A stretch of 64,000 nucleotides of DNA from Chitinophaga niastensis. Its GTDB lineage: Bacteria; Bacteroidota; Bacteroidia; Chitinophagales; Chitinophagaceae. The notes under the pieces are model-generated. The model worked only from the letters and a program-made list of their open reading frames with translations. It was not told where the DNA came from and did not search any database. The position numbers were made by a program, and so were the translations under genes. The stretch lies in assembly GCF_003014755.1 (NCBI RefSeq), contig NZ_PYAW01000001.1:124001-188000 (forward strand), in the 5' to 3' direction. Position 1 is the first letter of the stretch. Each line of letters starts with the position of its first letter. This document shows, in pieces, positions 22,101 to 27,953 of this stretch.

Positions 22101-24304
22101 GCATTTGTTACTCCGCACAAAATCTGGTCAGGACCTGCATTGGAAGTAGATACGCCTCCACTCACAAAAGTAGTGTCCCGCAAAATGTTATTACAGCCGC
22201 CTCCTGAAGGAGGGGCATCACATTCGTGTAGAGGATCAGTTGGTATGGAAATGAGAGGATCAGAGGCATCTATATCCAGGTCTGTGGCAGAACGCAGCAA
22301 ACTCGCCTGTGCAATGGCCAGCGTAGCAGGTGCAGGTGAAGTAACTATCACTGAAAAAATATACCTGGCAGAACTGCCGCTGGTAAGCGTTACAGAATCA
22401 ACATAACCGGTAGTACTCACAGAACTGCCGGCACCAAAGGAACCTGAGCCCCCTGTGATAGTTCTGCTGACGAGAGAAATATTATTCAGGGCAGTTGGCA
22501 CACTGAAATTAAAACGACCATTCACAGCAGAATCAGGACCATTATTCCGGATGTTCACCTGTACCTGGTATGGTACATTCAAACATCCGAGTTTACCTGG
22601 TGGCATTACAAGCGATACCACCTGCAGGTCCATATTGCGGCGGGTATCTATTGCATCTTTTGCGGTATTATTGGCTGTATTGGCCTCATATTCATTGGTA
22701 ACAGTAGCTGTATTGGTAATACTGTCGGGAGCATTGGATGCCACTGTGACCGGGATATTGATGGGCGGATACGTAGCACCCGGCGCCAGTGAATCCGTTC
22801 TGGTGGCAGTAATGTTATTACCGGTGCCGGAGAATGTCCAGCCGGTACCGGTTGGAGTACCCGCTGTGAGGCCGGCAGGCACTACATCCTGCACTGTTAC
22901 GGTACTCAACATGGGTTTGGTATTAGTCCCCACATTGTTCACACTGATCGTATAAGTACCACTCAATCCTTTCCTCAATTTGCCACTATGCGTTTTGGCA
23001 ATGGCCAGATCCGGCGCTATAATCTGTGTACTGACCCTTGATGTATCATTGGTAGGATCTCCATCACTTATACCGGTTGGAATGGGATTCACATAAGCAG
23101 TATTGGTAAGTACCCCGTTAGGTGGCATGCCGGTAACCGTTCCGGTTACTGTAAAAGTAGAAACACTGTTAGCCTGCATGGCTAAAGTAGCGTTGGATAA
23201 ACTTGTACTTGTATAGCCGGTAGCGGAGTTACCTACTGTTCCGCTGAAAACTACATTGGTGATATTAAAACCATTGTTTGGTGTAAACAGATCTGTCAGT
23301 GGTAGTCCGTTAACTATAGATGCTGTTTCATTGTATACATTAACGGTATAGACAAGCTGGTCTCCTACCCTGGCTACCGGTTTGTTTACCAGCTTCTGGG
23401 TCCTGATATTACCAGGCGTGGTAATGATCAGATTTCTTACTTCATGTTTATTAACAGCTCCACCTGTAGAAGCAGCAAATCCCAGTTTAAGCCTGGCAGG
23501 TGGTGGAGAAGTAATGGTGATAGGGCCAAACAAGGTACTGAGTGCTCCTCCCGGTGTAGTGGTAGATTTTACCACTAACACAAATTGCCCGAGTCCGTTG
23601 GGGGTAAGGATTATCTGCACCCGGCGATAAAATTGTGTTGGTGTTGGTCTTACAGTTGTGGCTACATCATAATCCAGAGAGGTACCTACATTGGTTCCGC
23701 CAATATAGCTATAGGTGGGTGCTGGACCTCTGGCAGAAATAAAATTAGTGAACAGGGTACCGCAATTTGCAGTCTGTCCCCCACTTTTTCCATCACTACA
23801 GTTGGAGTAGTTACCATATTCATCTATTCCCACACCAACGTAACCACCACGCAGCCCTGTATTGCTGGTACTGGTAGATTGTGCATATCCAAGACTTCCT
23901 CCCCTTGCCCCAAGACTGAAGGTGGTACTGTTTATTATATCATCAAACAGAAAAACAGAAAAACCATCTGCGCCGGCAGCAGAAGTAGCTCTCCAGGATA
24001 CATATTCAAAATCCATCAGGACTCCTAATGTAGATGGAAATCCCTGGTTAACAAAAGCATAGCCTACCTGGTTGTTCAAATCTTCTGTAAGTCTCAGCCA
24101 TCCCTGCCCCGCGGGATCTATAGTACCGGAAGTAAGCTTGGCAGCCCCTCCCAGGGTAGTATTTCCCTGCGAATTACTTTTAAAATCCTGCGTAATCGTA
24201 AACTGTGCGTGGACTACATTAAAAACAAAACAGGAACAAACGATAAGGATAGTAGTCCTGCATACGCATTTCACTGCGGAAACAGAGAGTAAACTTACAC
24301 CCAT
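7106..24304 (-). CDS. Giant T9SS surface protein: L-type lectin-like domain, PKD-like repeats, about 38 DUF11 repeats, type B C-terminal sorting domain
   Basis: One open frame encodes 5,732 residues from the ATG at 24304 (a TTG 18 bases upstream is less likely). Order: signal peptide 1-34; an L-type lectin/concanavalin-like domain about 35-295 (WLRLT, DFEYVSWRATSAAGADGFSV, LGYAQ, YVGVGIDEYGN); three DUF11-like units; four PKD-like repeats of about 86 residues (about 715-1058, each with NAGxDQ and GTGxWxxxxG); one DUF11; a cadherin-like NPPVAVNDNF domain near 1200-1285; then more than 30 DUF11 units of about 128 residues with the core KSGPxxAxAGxxIxYxIxVxNxGPSDA; and from about 5645 the CHU_C-type sorting domain (FIPNVITPNGDGKNDKF, YNRWGNQVY, YYYVLKL). 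It is secreted by T9SS and probably attached to the cell surface, as SprB is. The PorP/SprF gene lies 35 bases downstream. The lectin domain suggests carbohydrate binding at the tip of a long fibre; that is inference. Confidence 0.93.
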   Translation of the reverse strand: MGVSLLSVSAVKCVCRTTILIVCSCFVFNVVHAQFTITQDFKSNSQGNTTLGGAAKLTSGTIDPAGQGWLRLTEDLNNQVGYAFVNQGFPSTLGVLMDFEYVSWRATSAAGADGFSVFLFDDIINSTTFSLGARGGSLGYAQSTSTSNTGLRGGYVGVGIDEYGNYSNCSDGKSGGQTANCGTLFTNFISARGPAPTYSYIGGTNVGTSLDYDVATTVRPTPTQFYRRVQIILTPNGLGQFVLVVKSTTTPGGALSTLFGPITITSPPPARLKLGFAASTGGAVNKHEVRNLIITTPGNIRTQKLVNKPVARVGDQLVYTVNVYNETASIVNGLPLTDLFTPNNGFNITNVVFSGTVGNSATGYTSTSLSNATLAMQANSVSTFTVTGTVTGMPPNGVLTNTAYVNPIPTGISDGDPTNDTSRVSTQIIAPDLAIAKTHSGKLRKGLSGTYTISVNNVGTNTKPMLSTVTVQDVVPAGLTAGTPTGTGWTFSGTGNNITATRTDSLAPGATYPPINIPVTVASNAPDSITNTATVTNEYEANTANNTAKDAIDTRRNMDLQVVSLVMPPGKLGCLNVPYQVQVNIRNNGPDSAVNGRFNFSVPTALNNISLVSRTITGGSGSFGAGSSVSTTGYVDSVTLTSGSSARYIFSVIVTSPAPATLAIAQASLLRSATDLDIDASDPLISIPTDPLHECDAPPSGGGCNNILRDTTFVSGGVSTSNAGPDQILCGVTNATLAATAPTSGTGAWTEVSGPNTAVINNAAVANTGISGLIAGTYTFVWTVSNGGCAPSTDTMLIKLSALPTVANAGPDQSPCNVTTATLAGNTPVTGTGGWHQISGPNSAVFADTTLSNTGISGLVAGSYNFVWTIRNGTCPPFMDTVQINVSPVPTVANAGQDQQLCNATTTTLSGNTPAAGTGTWSQIAGPNTLTFVNAALPNTAVQNLVPGIYSLVWTISSGTCPVSTDTMQLQVYAQPDAANAGPDQTKNNNGQFTMNANAPVSGTGTWAQVSGSAVIAAPSNPNTLVTLQPNTTAVLTWTISNGNCTSSVDTVVLKYVRQADLKITKSDAGNSYKTNSPLNYTITVENLGPTDVYGFTLQDVLPAQLVNPSWSSVVTGTNVALRPVSGTGSTINANGDIPFAPGNKIVINVTGNVAATAVGGTNISNTATVSTPADIPDPVQGNNTSSVTGVVPNNPPVAVNDNFTTLRDVPVSGNVLTNDSDPENQPLTVTTTPVTPPAFGTVVQNADGTFTYTPSPGFIGGDSYVYQVCDNQGACSQATVNITITQGRADLNITKIATPATATAGAPLTYTLTVTNNGPSTIHASETFVVVDTLPNGFVANTYTPSAGTYASASGNWTGVNLAPGGSVTLTIAGQVAAQFTGTSLTNAASATPPAAVPDPTPATTTLVTPVNKSVEVVVTKTDNTTTYTAGTNTQYKITIINNGPSSLTGATFLDPLPAGITTASWTAATPGGGQSKDSGSGPINQPMNLPAGSQIVYTLTLAIPSNYTGPLTNTASIVIPPGYNNINPAGNTATDTDTPNPQSAIVITKTGPASATAGTPISYQLKIVNNGPSDVTGVTIADQLPSVIQNPVWSVTTAGTATASVSNGNGAVNFTAGLPAGAGNIITVNISGTIDPAAVGSLANTAAATVTGQPPVFSNTINTVLQNTTGLTLIKQGPATGRIAAGQPISYLLKLTNAGPSNANGIILSDVVPAAITNTTWSLTTAGGASLGTGAPASGTGNNISTVVNIPAGLANVVTVQINGSVISSATDTLLNTATAQLPGDTTVTAFNKTVVDNQPGLQIVKAGPASADAGSNITYTITVNNSGPSDALQAVISDVVGPTTMTNVSWIATAAGNAVINSGANGNGNTLSVNANIPAGSSNSVTITVQGTIRPGAAGNIRNVASVAVNGQQPVTSNEVITQIRNNPGLALTKSGPVNGTAGGTMLYLIKITNSGPSDALHALLLDTISTVVQNPGITAIPHGSATVSSSQVVNGVAQVIGDIPAGDSNSIDVFIAGKINPTFTGQVRNQAFISTDGGPVISSGVVITNIVSTPKLIVDKSGPDTAVAGQEITYTVTANNIGLSDAINAIIQDTVAANLSNVKWRAIAVSGASLVSGASGSGNIITVTGNIPAGKQPYVIISVTGTITPAFTGDLTNFATGTVNGSTPAISDTVITHVISKPALQITKTAPATISAGDHIRYTLQVTNAGPSDAVNVNIMDSVNAVVQGSSWTSLTAGGASIISGATGSTNNVTVTANIPAGTGSVTIFVDGTVNPAISGTLNNQATAAVTGAPTVTATASTIITNDPLISVSKTGPTQAKAGDQISYTLVVTNYGKSDAHNVLIQDIVPSQITNVTWSTNLIGNGNIISGGTGTGNNVSLHANLNASTANHIFVTVTGTIAPNFTGTLMNTSAAFVNNKDTSRSDTVITNVINAPGIQVVKSAPDTLFAGSNIVYTITTTNIGPSDAPNVTITDAIPAFVRNVTWSAVATGSATVQSGSGTGSNVMLTGGIPAGAGNVITLTITGTVDPSFTGDIPNVALATAAGQTPVTSNQTLTHIIKKTALSVIKSAPSQEAAGQSIIYLINLSNNGPSDAPGVNFTDTVPAAIKNVTWTAVKLGGATVISGGSGSGNQIAVTGNIPAGVKVNNIIVTVKGVIDPAFTGSLLQNIAYASSPDQPIPVKDTAVTKVLVQSLLKFSKSGPSRLFAGEPVTYTIHLQNGGPSDARNVTIGDVLDPAILNPAWTAVATGVGTSVNVNNGTGNVSVIGNIPAGQGHDIDITVTGILSPDFTGDSISNSAVAGIPGQQPVVSTVNTVVSRRANLRVVKSGPGTAAAGEKISYTITVTNQGPSNVKGLSVSDIIPSNILQPVWTAVASGTNSSVSAASGTGNINLTGNLPAGSTNNITIVVNGTIDPATVNGSNIINTVTVTPPANLENGNPVTSTVVTAVHKEADLVIVKSGPANIAAGQNITYELLITNRGISDVTNAAIHDSVPASITINNVSVTSTGSASTTTPVVTGNNIALNANIAGGPGNSITVTITGMVDPAAATGSITNTATVTAPVDVTETVPANNTSSISTNITTDLGLQISKSGPASVNVLDKITYNIVLTNSGISDAGEVTITDVVPVDISGVVWTASATGNAQVFTTGGSGNNISLIARVGGSNSGTVTITVTGTVRVNAANTIVNTVAAVSGGTKTSTVTTSVNKSVDLRINKTAPAAMAAGEAITYVVTVNNGGPADATGATINDVIPADVQQVSWTATAANGATVLPASGSSSNVSLTADIPANTGIVTLTVKGIVNPAFSGTLINTATAVPAIGIIDPRPATVTVNTVVTAVPGLSVVKSGPAQVIAGDTMSYMLEIRNNGPSAATGVNIKDTIPGAINTTTWSAVANNAIITNPGTGSGNIIAIIADIPVGGVITVNVAGKTDPAFEGSMINRAVINGNGQTVVSNDVRTLVQNKPGLTIHKSGPGKAAAGAQISYAITLGNNGLSSAAGVTVSDLLPVDLKNAVWSATAGGGAVITGGNIVNRPGNVSFKADIPAGSGNTILVNINGTVNAAAIGTLTNVATVTPVNGAPMADTVVTQLTTQTGLRLVKAAPDTAVAGTTITYTVDVYNDGPSDAVKVNIADVLPAQLKATVWSATAAGAATVEGGNLQQQSGNVSFTGNIPAGAGNVIHVVITGTLLPSYTGPVNNQATATAGGTNYVSNKVVTQVVGKPGLRLVKSGPATAIAGGTISYSIILSNDGPSDAVNITVNDLLPAALQNTLWSAKMSGTAIIPGGNITDHPGNVNLIASVPAGAGNRIVIDVSGTINPAFSGNITNIASYTINSVTTNTPPVVTVVNQQAALHISKSAPDTISAGSTIRYTLLVSNNGPSDANNITIGDVVPATIQNVTWNAQPTGAVINGANSGTGNNISISANIPAGEQHNVLVTISGTIASGITGVVQNSASVSFNGKIVAGDSVNTHIINRPGVQFSKAGPRNAIAGSIINYTISLENTGPSDLVNGMISDQVPAQIQDVSWTITTQGSATLPTGTPVSGIGNQIAFNANVPAGPGNGVEVAVSGRIDPQFTGSFTNIAQAKDENGKVYTSSVNTIVSNQSLLTVEKIGPDSVNAGNGISYVITATNQGPSDANGITITDLVPAGVTKVTWTAVTSGNAQITGPVSGVGNNISVGGNIAAGTQNKIQITINGVVAPDAAAGVITNTATLKKTDGTTVTSPPVSTVIHSIAVLNITKVAPATANAGDSLRYNITLANNGPSDARNIQITDIVSDTLVGVRWTATAAGAAQIIGSSEGNGKNVTLKANIPAGSGNVIQLWIIGKINPDFAGTITNTARVTDSSGKIYNAAATTAVSSKPSLSITKTSVAQVNMGDTIHYVIIASNGGPSDAAGVNITDMVPAVIANVSWTATANGTSQIVGASTGTGNNVLVKSNINAGSANTVQVNIMGVVPANTTATSLTNIAVLKPGTGDSIPTPPVITVVTKKPSVHIVKQAPAVAIAGDSLKYTITVTNDGPSDATGVQIRDMVSDTLTGVSWSATASGNAQVTGPTNGNGNTVTLSGNIAAGAGNAINIQISGKINPGFAGRITNTAGATDANNNTVTSTATTQVSSKPLLSITKTSSGPVNAGDTIHYVIIASNAGPSDAAGVNITDMVPAVITNVSWTATANGTSQIVGASTGTGNNVLVKSNINAGSGNTVQVNITGVVPANATVTSLTNIAVLKPGTGDSIPTPPVITVVTKKPSVHIVKQAAATAIAGDSLKYIITVTNDGPSDATDVAINDVVPATLSGVSWVATTGGNAQITGAASGNGNNVTLHANIPAGANNTVNLQIIGKIDPSFTGTINNQATAITNEVSVSSNTTATIVSSKPLLSITKTSFGPVNAGDTIHYVIIASNAGSSDAAGVNITDMVPAVITNVSWTATANGTSQIVGASTGTGNNVLVKSNINVGSGNTVQVNITGVVPANTTVTSLTNIAVLKPGTGDSIPTPPVITVVTKKPSVHIVKQAPATAIAGDSLRYIITVTNDGPSDATDVAISDVVPATLAGVSWMATTGGNAQITGAASGTGNNVMLHANIPAGANNTVNLQITGKIDPSFTGTINNQATAITNEVSVSSNTTATIVSSKPSLSITKTSSGPVNAGDTIHYVIIASNGGPSDAAGVNITDMVPAVITNVSWTATANGTSQIVGASTGTGNNVLVKSNINAGSANIVQVNITGVVPANTTATSLTNIAVLKPGTGDSIPTPPVITVVTKKSILHIVKQALAAAIAGDSLRYIITVTNDGPSDATDVAINDVVPATLAGVSWMATTGGNAQITGAASGTGNNVTLHANIPAGANNTVNLQITGKIDPSFTGTINNQATAITNEVSVSSNTTTTTITRMTDLQISKAGPSELSDGDSVTYVLNASNNGPANGDGAVITDVLPAGIQGAYAVVLSATGGAAGIQMTINGNTVKITAGVFPAGAAIRIGITGRVSGVGQLVNQALIEVPAGATDPDLSNNSSGKVVTKVNAGPNIKSADVQLRKALTTTTPLQTGGKANFVITVNNAGPDTAMAVMIVDTLKNNLDVIGGITTSIGAVQYNPVTRILVWTIDQLTVTQTATLNMTTRIIANGTVVNAASVTAATSDPDASNNRAVTKEVTVTGDDIFIPNVITPNGDGKNDKFVVPGISQHPNSSLFIYNRWGNQVYQSKNYQNEWDGSGLSEGTYYYVLKLQTAGGEKIYKGWIELLR
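8166..11237 (-). repeat. Four tandem 768-bp units (each two DUF11 repeats) inside the giant gene
   Basis: Identical landmarks recur every 768 bases on the plus strand, for example the motif around 8880, 9648 and 10416, and another around 9318, 10086 and 10854. The units are about 8166-8933, 8934-9701, 9702-10469 and 10470-11237. Each encodes a pair of 128-residue DUF11 domains, one with the core SITKTSxGPVNAGDTIHYVI and one with HIVKQAxAxAIAGDSLxYI. The first three units are nearly identical at DNA level; the fourth is diverged in one half. The remaining DUF11 repeats are much less alike, so this block is a recent amplification. Confidence 0.85.
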
Positions 24305-24493
24305 GCAAAATGGTTTTAACAACTAAACAGACGTATAAAACAATAGCGTACTATTCCGGCACAAAGTCAGGGGCACATGACAACTGAAACAATTATAAGA
24401 GACAATAACTGACTGATATGTTCACTAAAAAGAAGAAGGTTATGAACAGGATTAAAATTACCCTTATGCGGTTGAGCGAGGTTATAACTTCAG

Positions 24494-24527
24494 CAAATGT
24501 ATAGCAGACTGTTAAATAAATAACAAA
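24494..24527 (-). promoter_or_regulatory. Putative promoter of the giant adhesin-porP/sprF operon
   Basis: The minus strand carries TTTG (24527-24524), a 22-base spacer and TACATTTG (24501-24494), which fits the Bacteroidota TTTG/TAnnTTTG pattern. It would give a leader of about 180 bases before the ATG at 24304. The stretch 24305-24627 holds no convincing gene; apart from this promoter it is AT-rich sequence. Confidence 0.5.
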
Positions 24528-24627
24528 ATAATGAAGAAAAAATATCTCACAGATTGAAAATCTTATATATTATAAAGTATAATAATAAAATAAAAATCAG
24601 TTATCTGCAAAAAGGATAAAACAAAAA

Positions 24628-24658
24628 AAGGGCTTTACCATTTACTGGTAAAGCCCTT
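24628..24658 (-). terminator. Intrinsic terminator after atpA
   Basis: A 13-bp perfect stem (arms 24628-24640 and 24646-24658, loop TTTAC). On the minus strand it is followed by a T-run (CCCTTTTTTTG), placed 28 bases after the atpA stop. It ends the atp operon before the adhesin promoter. Confidence 0.9.
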
Positions 24659-24685
24659 CTATATTTTTAGCAATAAAGGAATTGC

Positions 24686-26263
24686 TTATGCAAATCTTGG
24701 TTTCAGTTCATTTGCCAGTGTAACCATTTTCTTGATGCCATCTTCCGGCAGGTTACCTTTTTTGAACTCAGCCAGTACTTCTGGTAAACGCACCTGCATT
24801 TCATTCAGGAACGCTTCTTCAAAAGCACGTACTTGTTTTACAGGAACATCACGCAGCAAACCATTAGTACCCAGGTAAATCATGGCTACCTGTTTTTCTA
24901 CAGCGTACGGGCTGAACTGTGCTTGTTTCAGGATCTCCACGTTACGGGCACCTTTGTCGATAACTGCTTTGGTAGCAGCATCCAGGTCACCACCGAATTT
25001 GGAGAAAGCCTCCATTTCACGGTATTGTGCCTGATCGAGTTTCAGGGTACCAGAAACTTTTTTCATGGATTTGATCTGTGCGTTACCACCTACACGGCTT
25101 ACAGAGATACCCACGTTGATCGCCGGACGGATACCAGCGTTGAACAGGTTACCTTCCAGGAAGATCTGACCATCGGTAATGGAGATCACGTTTGTAGGAA
25201 TGTAAGCAGATACGTCACTCGCCTGTGTTTCGATGATAGGCAAAGCTGTCAGGGAACCACCACCTTTTACCAGGTGTCTGATAGACTCTGGTAAGTCGTT
25301 CATCTGCTGTGCAATGGCATCATTGCTGATGATTTTTGCAGCACGCTCGAGTAAACGGCTATGCAAGTAGAATACGTCACCAGGGTATGCTTCACGACCC
25401 GGAGGACGTTTCAGCAACAGGGATACCTCACGGTAAGCAACTGCCTGTTTGGACAGATCATCATAAACGATCAGTGCAGGGCGACCTGAGTCACGGAAAA
25501 ATTCACCAATCGCAGCACCGGCAAACGGAGCGTAGAACTGCAATGGAGCAGGATCAGCAGCGTTAGCAGCAACGATAGTAGTATAAGCCATAGCACCTGC
25601 TTCCTGTAATGTTTTCATTACACCGGCAACAGTGGATGCTTTCTGACCAATCGCTACGTATATGCAATAAACAGGTTTACCTGCTTCGTAAAATTCTTTC
25701 TGGTTGATGATAGTGTCAATGCAGATGGCTGTTTTACCAGTCTGACGGTCACCAATCACCAGCTCACGCTGACCACGACCAACAGGGATCATAGCATCGA
25801 TCGCTTTTACACCTGTTTGCAGTGGTTCCTTTACCGGCTCACGGTACAGTACACCTGGCGCTTTACGCTCCAGTGGCATTTCATACAGTTCACCTTTAAT
25901 CGGACCTTTACCATCAATAGGATTACCCAGTGTATTGATTACACGGCCTACCACACCTTCGCCCACGTTAATGGAAGCGATCTTTTTGGTACGACGTACT
26001 TTATCACCTTCTTTAATACCTGCTGACTGACCCATCAATACCACACCCACGTTATCTTCTTCCAGGTTCAGTGCGATAGCTTTTACACCGTTGCTAAATT
26101 CAACTAGCTCACCATAACCCACATTACCTAAACCGTATATGCGGGCAATACCATCACCCACCTGCAATACAGTACCCACCTCTTCCAGGTCGGCAGAAGC
26201 ATTGAAGTTGCTTAACTGCTGGCGTAATATCGCCGAAATTTCATCAGGTTTAATATCAACCAT
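24686..26263 (-). CDS. atpA: F1Fo ATP synthase subunit alpha
   Basis: A 525-residue protein with the expected length and motifs of the F1 alpha subunit: [17 protein letters not shown] at the N-terminus, Walker [10 protein letters not shown] at residues 171-178, and the family run [20 protein letters not shown] followed by [13 protein letters not shown]. Alpha carries the non-catalytic nucleotide sites of the alpha3beta3 head in the cytoplasm. It is the last gene of the operon here: a strong terminator follows, and the gamma gene (atpG), which often follows atpA, is absent. The 82-base gap to atpH contains two small stem-loops (one with arms at 26283-26289 and 26303-26309). Confidence 0.97.
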   Translation of the reverse strand: MVDIKPDEISAILRQQLSNFNASADLEEVGTVLQVGDGIARIYGLGNVGYGELVEFSNGVKAIALNLEEDNVGVVLMGQSAGIKEGDKVRRTKKIASINVGEGVVGRVINTLGNPIDGKGPIKGELYEMPLERKAPGVLYREPVKEPLQTGVKAIDAMIPVGRGQRELVIGDRQTGKTAICIDTIINQKEFYEAGKPVYCIYVAIGQKASTVAGVMKTLQEAGAMAYTTIVAANAADPAPLQFYAPFAGAAIGEFFRDSGRPALIVYDDLSKQAVAYREVSLLLKRPPGREAYPGDVFYLHSRLLERAAKIISNDAIAQQMNDLPESIRHLVKGGGSLTALPIIETQASDVSAYIPTNVISITDGQIFLEGNLFNAGIRPAINVGISVSRVGGNAQIKSMKKVSGTLKLDQAQYREMEAFSKFGGDLDAATKAVIDKGARNVEILKQAQFSPYAVEKQVAMIYLGTNGLLRDVPVKQVRAFEEAFLNEMQVRLPEVLAEFKKGNLPEDGIKKMVTLANELKPRFA

Positions 26264-26345
26264 AATTATGATTTTAAAAAAAGTCGTTAGATAAATTTAG
26301 TATAACGACAACAGCTTTGCGTGTACGCAGCGGCTGCTGTATTTA

Positions 26346-26906
26346 TTAACGTATATCAGATACGTAAATATTCTTGTTAAACTGTTGTTTAATGTCTTTC
26401 AGATCACGCAATATAGAAGCATCAAACAGCTGATCGTTTGCTTCCAGTACAAAACCACCAATCAGATCTGCGTTTACAGCAGCTTCCAGTTGGATTTGTT
26501 GTGTGCTTTCGCTGGCTATTTTCTGTTTAATAACATCGAGTGTAGCAGCATCTATTGCAACAGCGGTAGTGATTTTCACCGGGCTGATATTTTTCAGCAC
26601 CATGTACTGGCGTGAAAATTCAGTGGCAATCTGAGGCAGCACACTTTCGCGGCCTTTGCTTACCAACAGGTTCAAAAAAGTGATGGAGGTAGTACCTACA
26701 CGACCAGCCAGCACTGCTGCCAATATCTTTTGCTTTTTATCTGCCTTAATGATCGGGCTTTTAAGCAAACTCACCACATCGGGGTTGCTTTTCATCACCT
26801 GTTGTAAGAACAGCATGTCAGTATGCACCACTTCCAGCTGGTTCAGTTCCTGAGCCAGATCTATCAATGATTTTGCATACCGGGATGCTAAACGGGGATT
26901 CTGCAT
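26346..26906 (-). CDS. atpH: F1Fo ATP synthase subunit delta
   Basis: A 186-residue protein of the OSCP/delta family: NPRLASRYAKSLIDLAQE at the N-terminus, conserved LLKSPIIKADKK and FLNLLVSKGRESVLPQI in the middle, and the C-terminal motif DADLIGGFVLEANDQLFDAS-like (seen as NADLIGGFVLEANDQLFDAS). Delta links the top of the F1 head to the b-subunit stalk. It is preceded by atpF, with a 70-base gap that contains a TAGCNNT-word hairpin, an unusual insertion inside a highly expressed operon. Confidence 0.94.
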   Translation of the reverse strand: MQNPRLASRYAKSLIDLAQELNQLEVVHTDMLFLQQVMKSNPDVVSLLKSPIIKADKKQKILAAVLAGRVGTTSITFLNLLVSKGRESVLPQIATEFSRQYMVLKNISPVKITTAVAIDAATLDVIKQKIASESTQQIQLEAAVNADLIGGFVLEANDQLFDASILRDLKDIKQQFNKNIYVSDIR

Positions 26907-26915
26907 AATAAAAAA

Positions 26916-26972
26916 GCTTTTAGCTTTTAGCCTTTAGCCTTTAGCTGCTCACAGCTAATAACTAACAGCTAA
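26916..26972. repeat. TAGCNNT heptad hairpin between atpF and atpH
   Basis: The arm 26916-26946 (TAGCTTT, TAGCCTT, TAGCCTT) and the shorter arm 26953-26972 (AGCTAATA, ACTAACAGCT) can pair imperfectly. This is the only element of this family here that sits inside an operon rather than at its end, so it may tune the ratio or stability of the segments. Confidence 0.6.
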
Positions 26973-26976
26973 TATC

Positions 26977-27471
26977 TTAGTTCAATTTGATTTCTCCTGC
27001 GAGTTGTTTCACAAAACTTTCCTGTGCTGTTTTATCAACCAGTTCTCTTCTGAGCACTTTTTCTGCTACTTCGATAACGAGATTACCTACCTGGTTTTTC
27101 ACATCCGTTAACGCAGCCATTTTCTGGTTTTCGATAGCGGTGTAAGCTTCGCTGATGATCTTTTTAGCTTCTGCCTGGGCTTGTACCTTGGCTTCGCTGA
27201 TGATCATGTCTTTTGCGTCTTTTGCTTCTTTCAGGATCTTGCTTCTTTCAGCTTTAGCTTCCGCCAGCACATGTTCATGTTCTGCTTTCATCTGCGCCAT
27301 TTCGTCCTTCACTCTTTCTGCAGTAGCAATGGATTCTGTGATAGAAGATTCCCTTTCTTTCAAAACAGCGAGGATGGGAGTCCATGCAAATTTTTTCAGG
27401 ATGAGGAAAACGACGATGAAAATGAATAATGAAATAAGAAACAAGCCTAACGCGGGTTGCAACAGATCCAT
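26977..27471 (-). CDS. atpF: F1Fo ATP synthase subunit b
   Basis: A 164-residue protein with one N-terminal membrane helix (MDLLQPALGLFLISLFIFIV VFLILKK region) followed by a long charged, alanine- and lysine-rich coiled coil (about residues 40-150), the usual build of the b subunit. It forms the peripheral stalk that holds alpha3beta3 static against the c-ring. Residues around FAWTPILAVLKERESSITES are typical of the family. The gap to atpE upstream is 147 bases and holds an 11-bp hairpin. Confidence 0.95.
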   Translation of the reverse strand: MDLLQPALGLFLISLFIFIVVFLILKKFAWTPILAVLKERESSITESIATAERVKDEMAQMKAEHEHVLAEAKAERSKILKEAKDAKDMIISEAKVQAQAEAKKIISEAYTAIENQKMAALTDVKNQVGNLVIEVAEKVLRRELVDKTAQESFVKQLAGEIKLN

Positions 27472-27571
27472 ATAATTAGAATTTTATTATTTTGTTATTA
27501 CTGATTTCAAGAAAGCTATTGAGAGATTAGATGATGAAAAATCTCTGAATAATAAAACACCAAAATAAAGA

Positions 27572-27608
27572 TTACTGCATCCATTGCCCTGTGCGCCGGA
27601 TGCAGTAA
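27572..27608. terminator. Intercistronic hairpin after atpE
   Basis: An 11-bp perfect stem (arms 27572-27582 and 27598-27608) begins 10 bases past the atpE stop. On the minus strand it is followed by TCTTTATTTT, a loose T-rich tract. It could be a partial terminator or a 3'-end stabiliser, letting atpE mRNA outnumber the distal genes. Confidence 0.6.
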
Positions 27609-27618
27609 GAAGTTTGGC

Positions 27619-27894
<276 letters not shown>

Positions 27895-27953
27895 TTATAA
27901 AAAATTTCTAATCAAAAAAGTTGGGCATTCCGCTTTTTGTAAAATACCAAAGC

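Noticed and set aside
7283-24062. Many long plus-strand frames opposite the giant adhesin gene (for example 14364-15380, 338 codons)
   Set aside because: They repeat with the DUF11 period and reflect the codon composition of the antisense repeats; none has a recognisable start context, motif or homology pattern.
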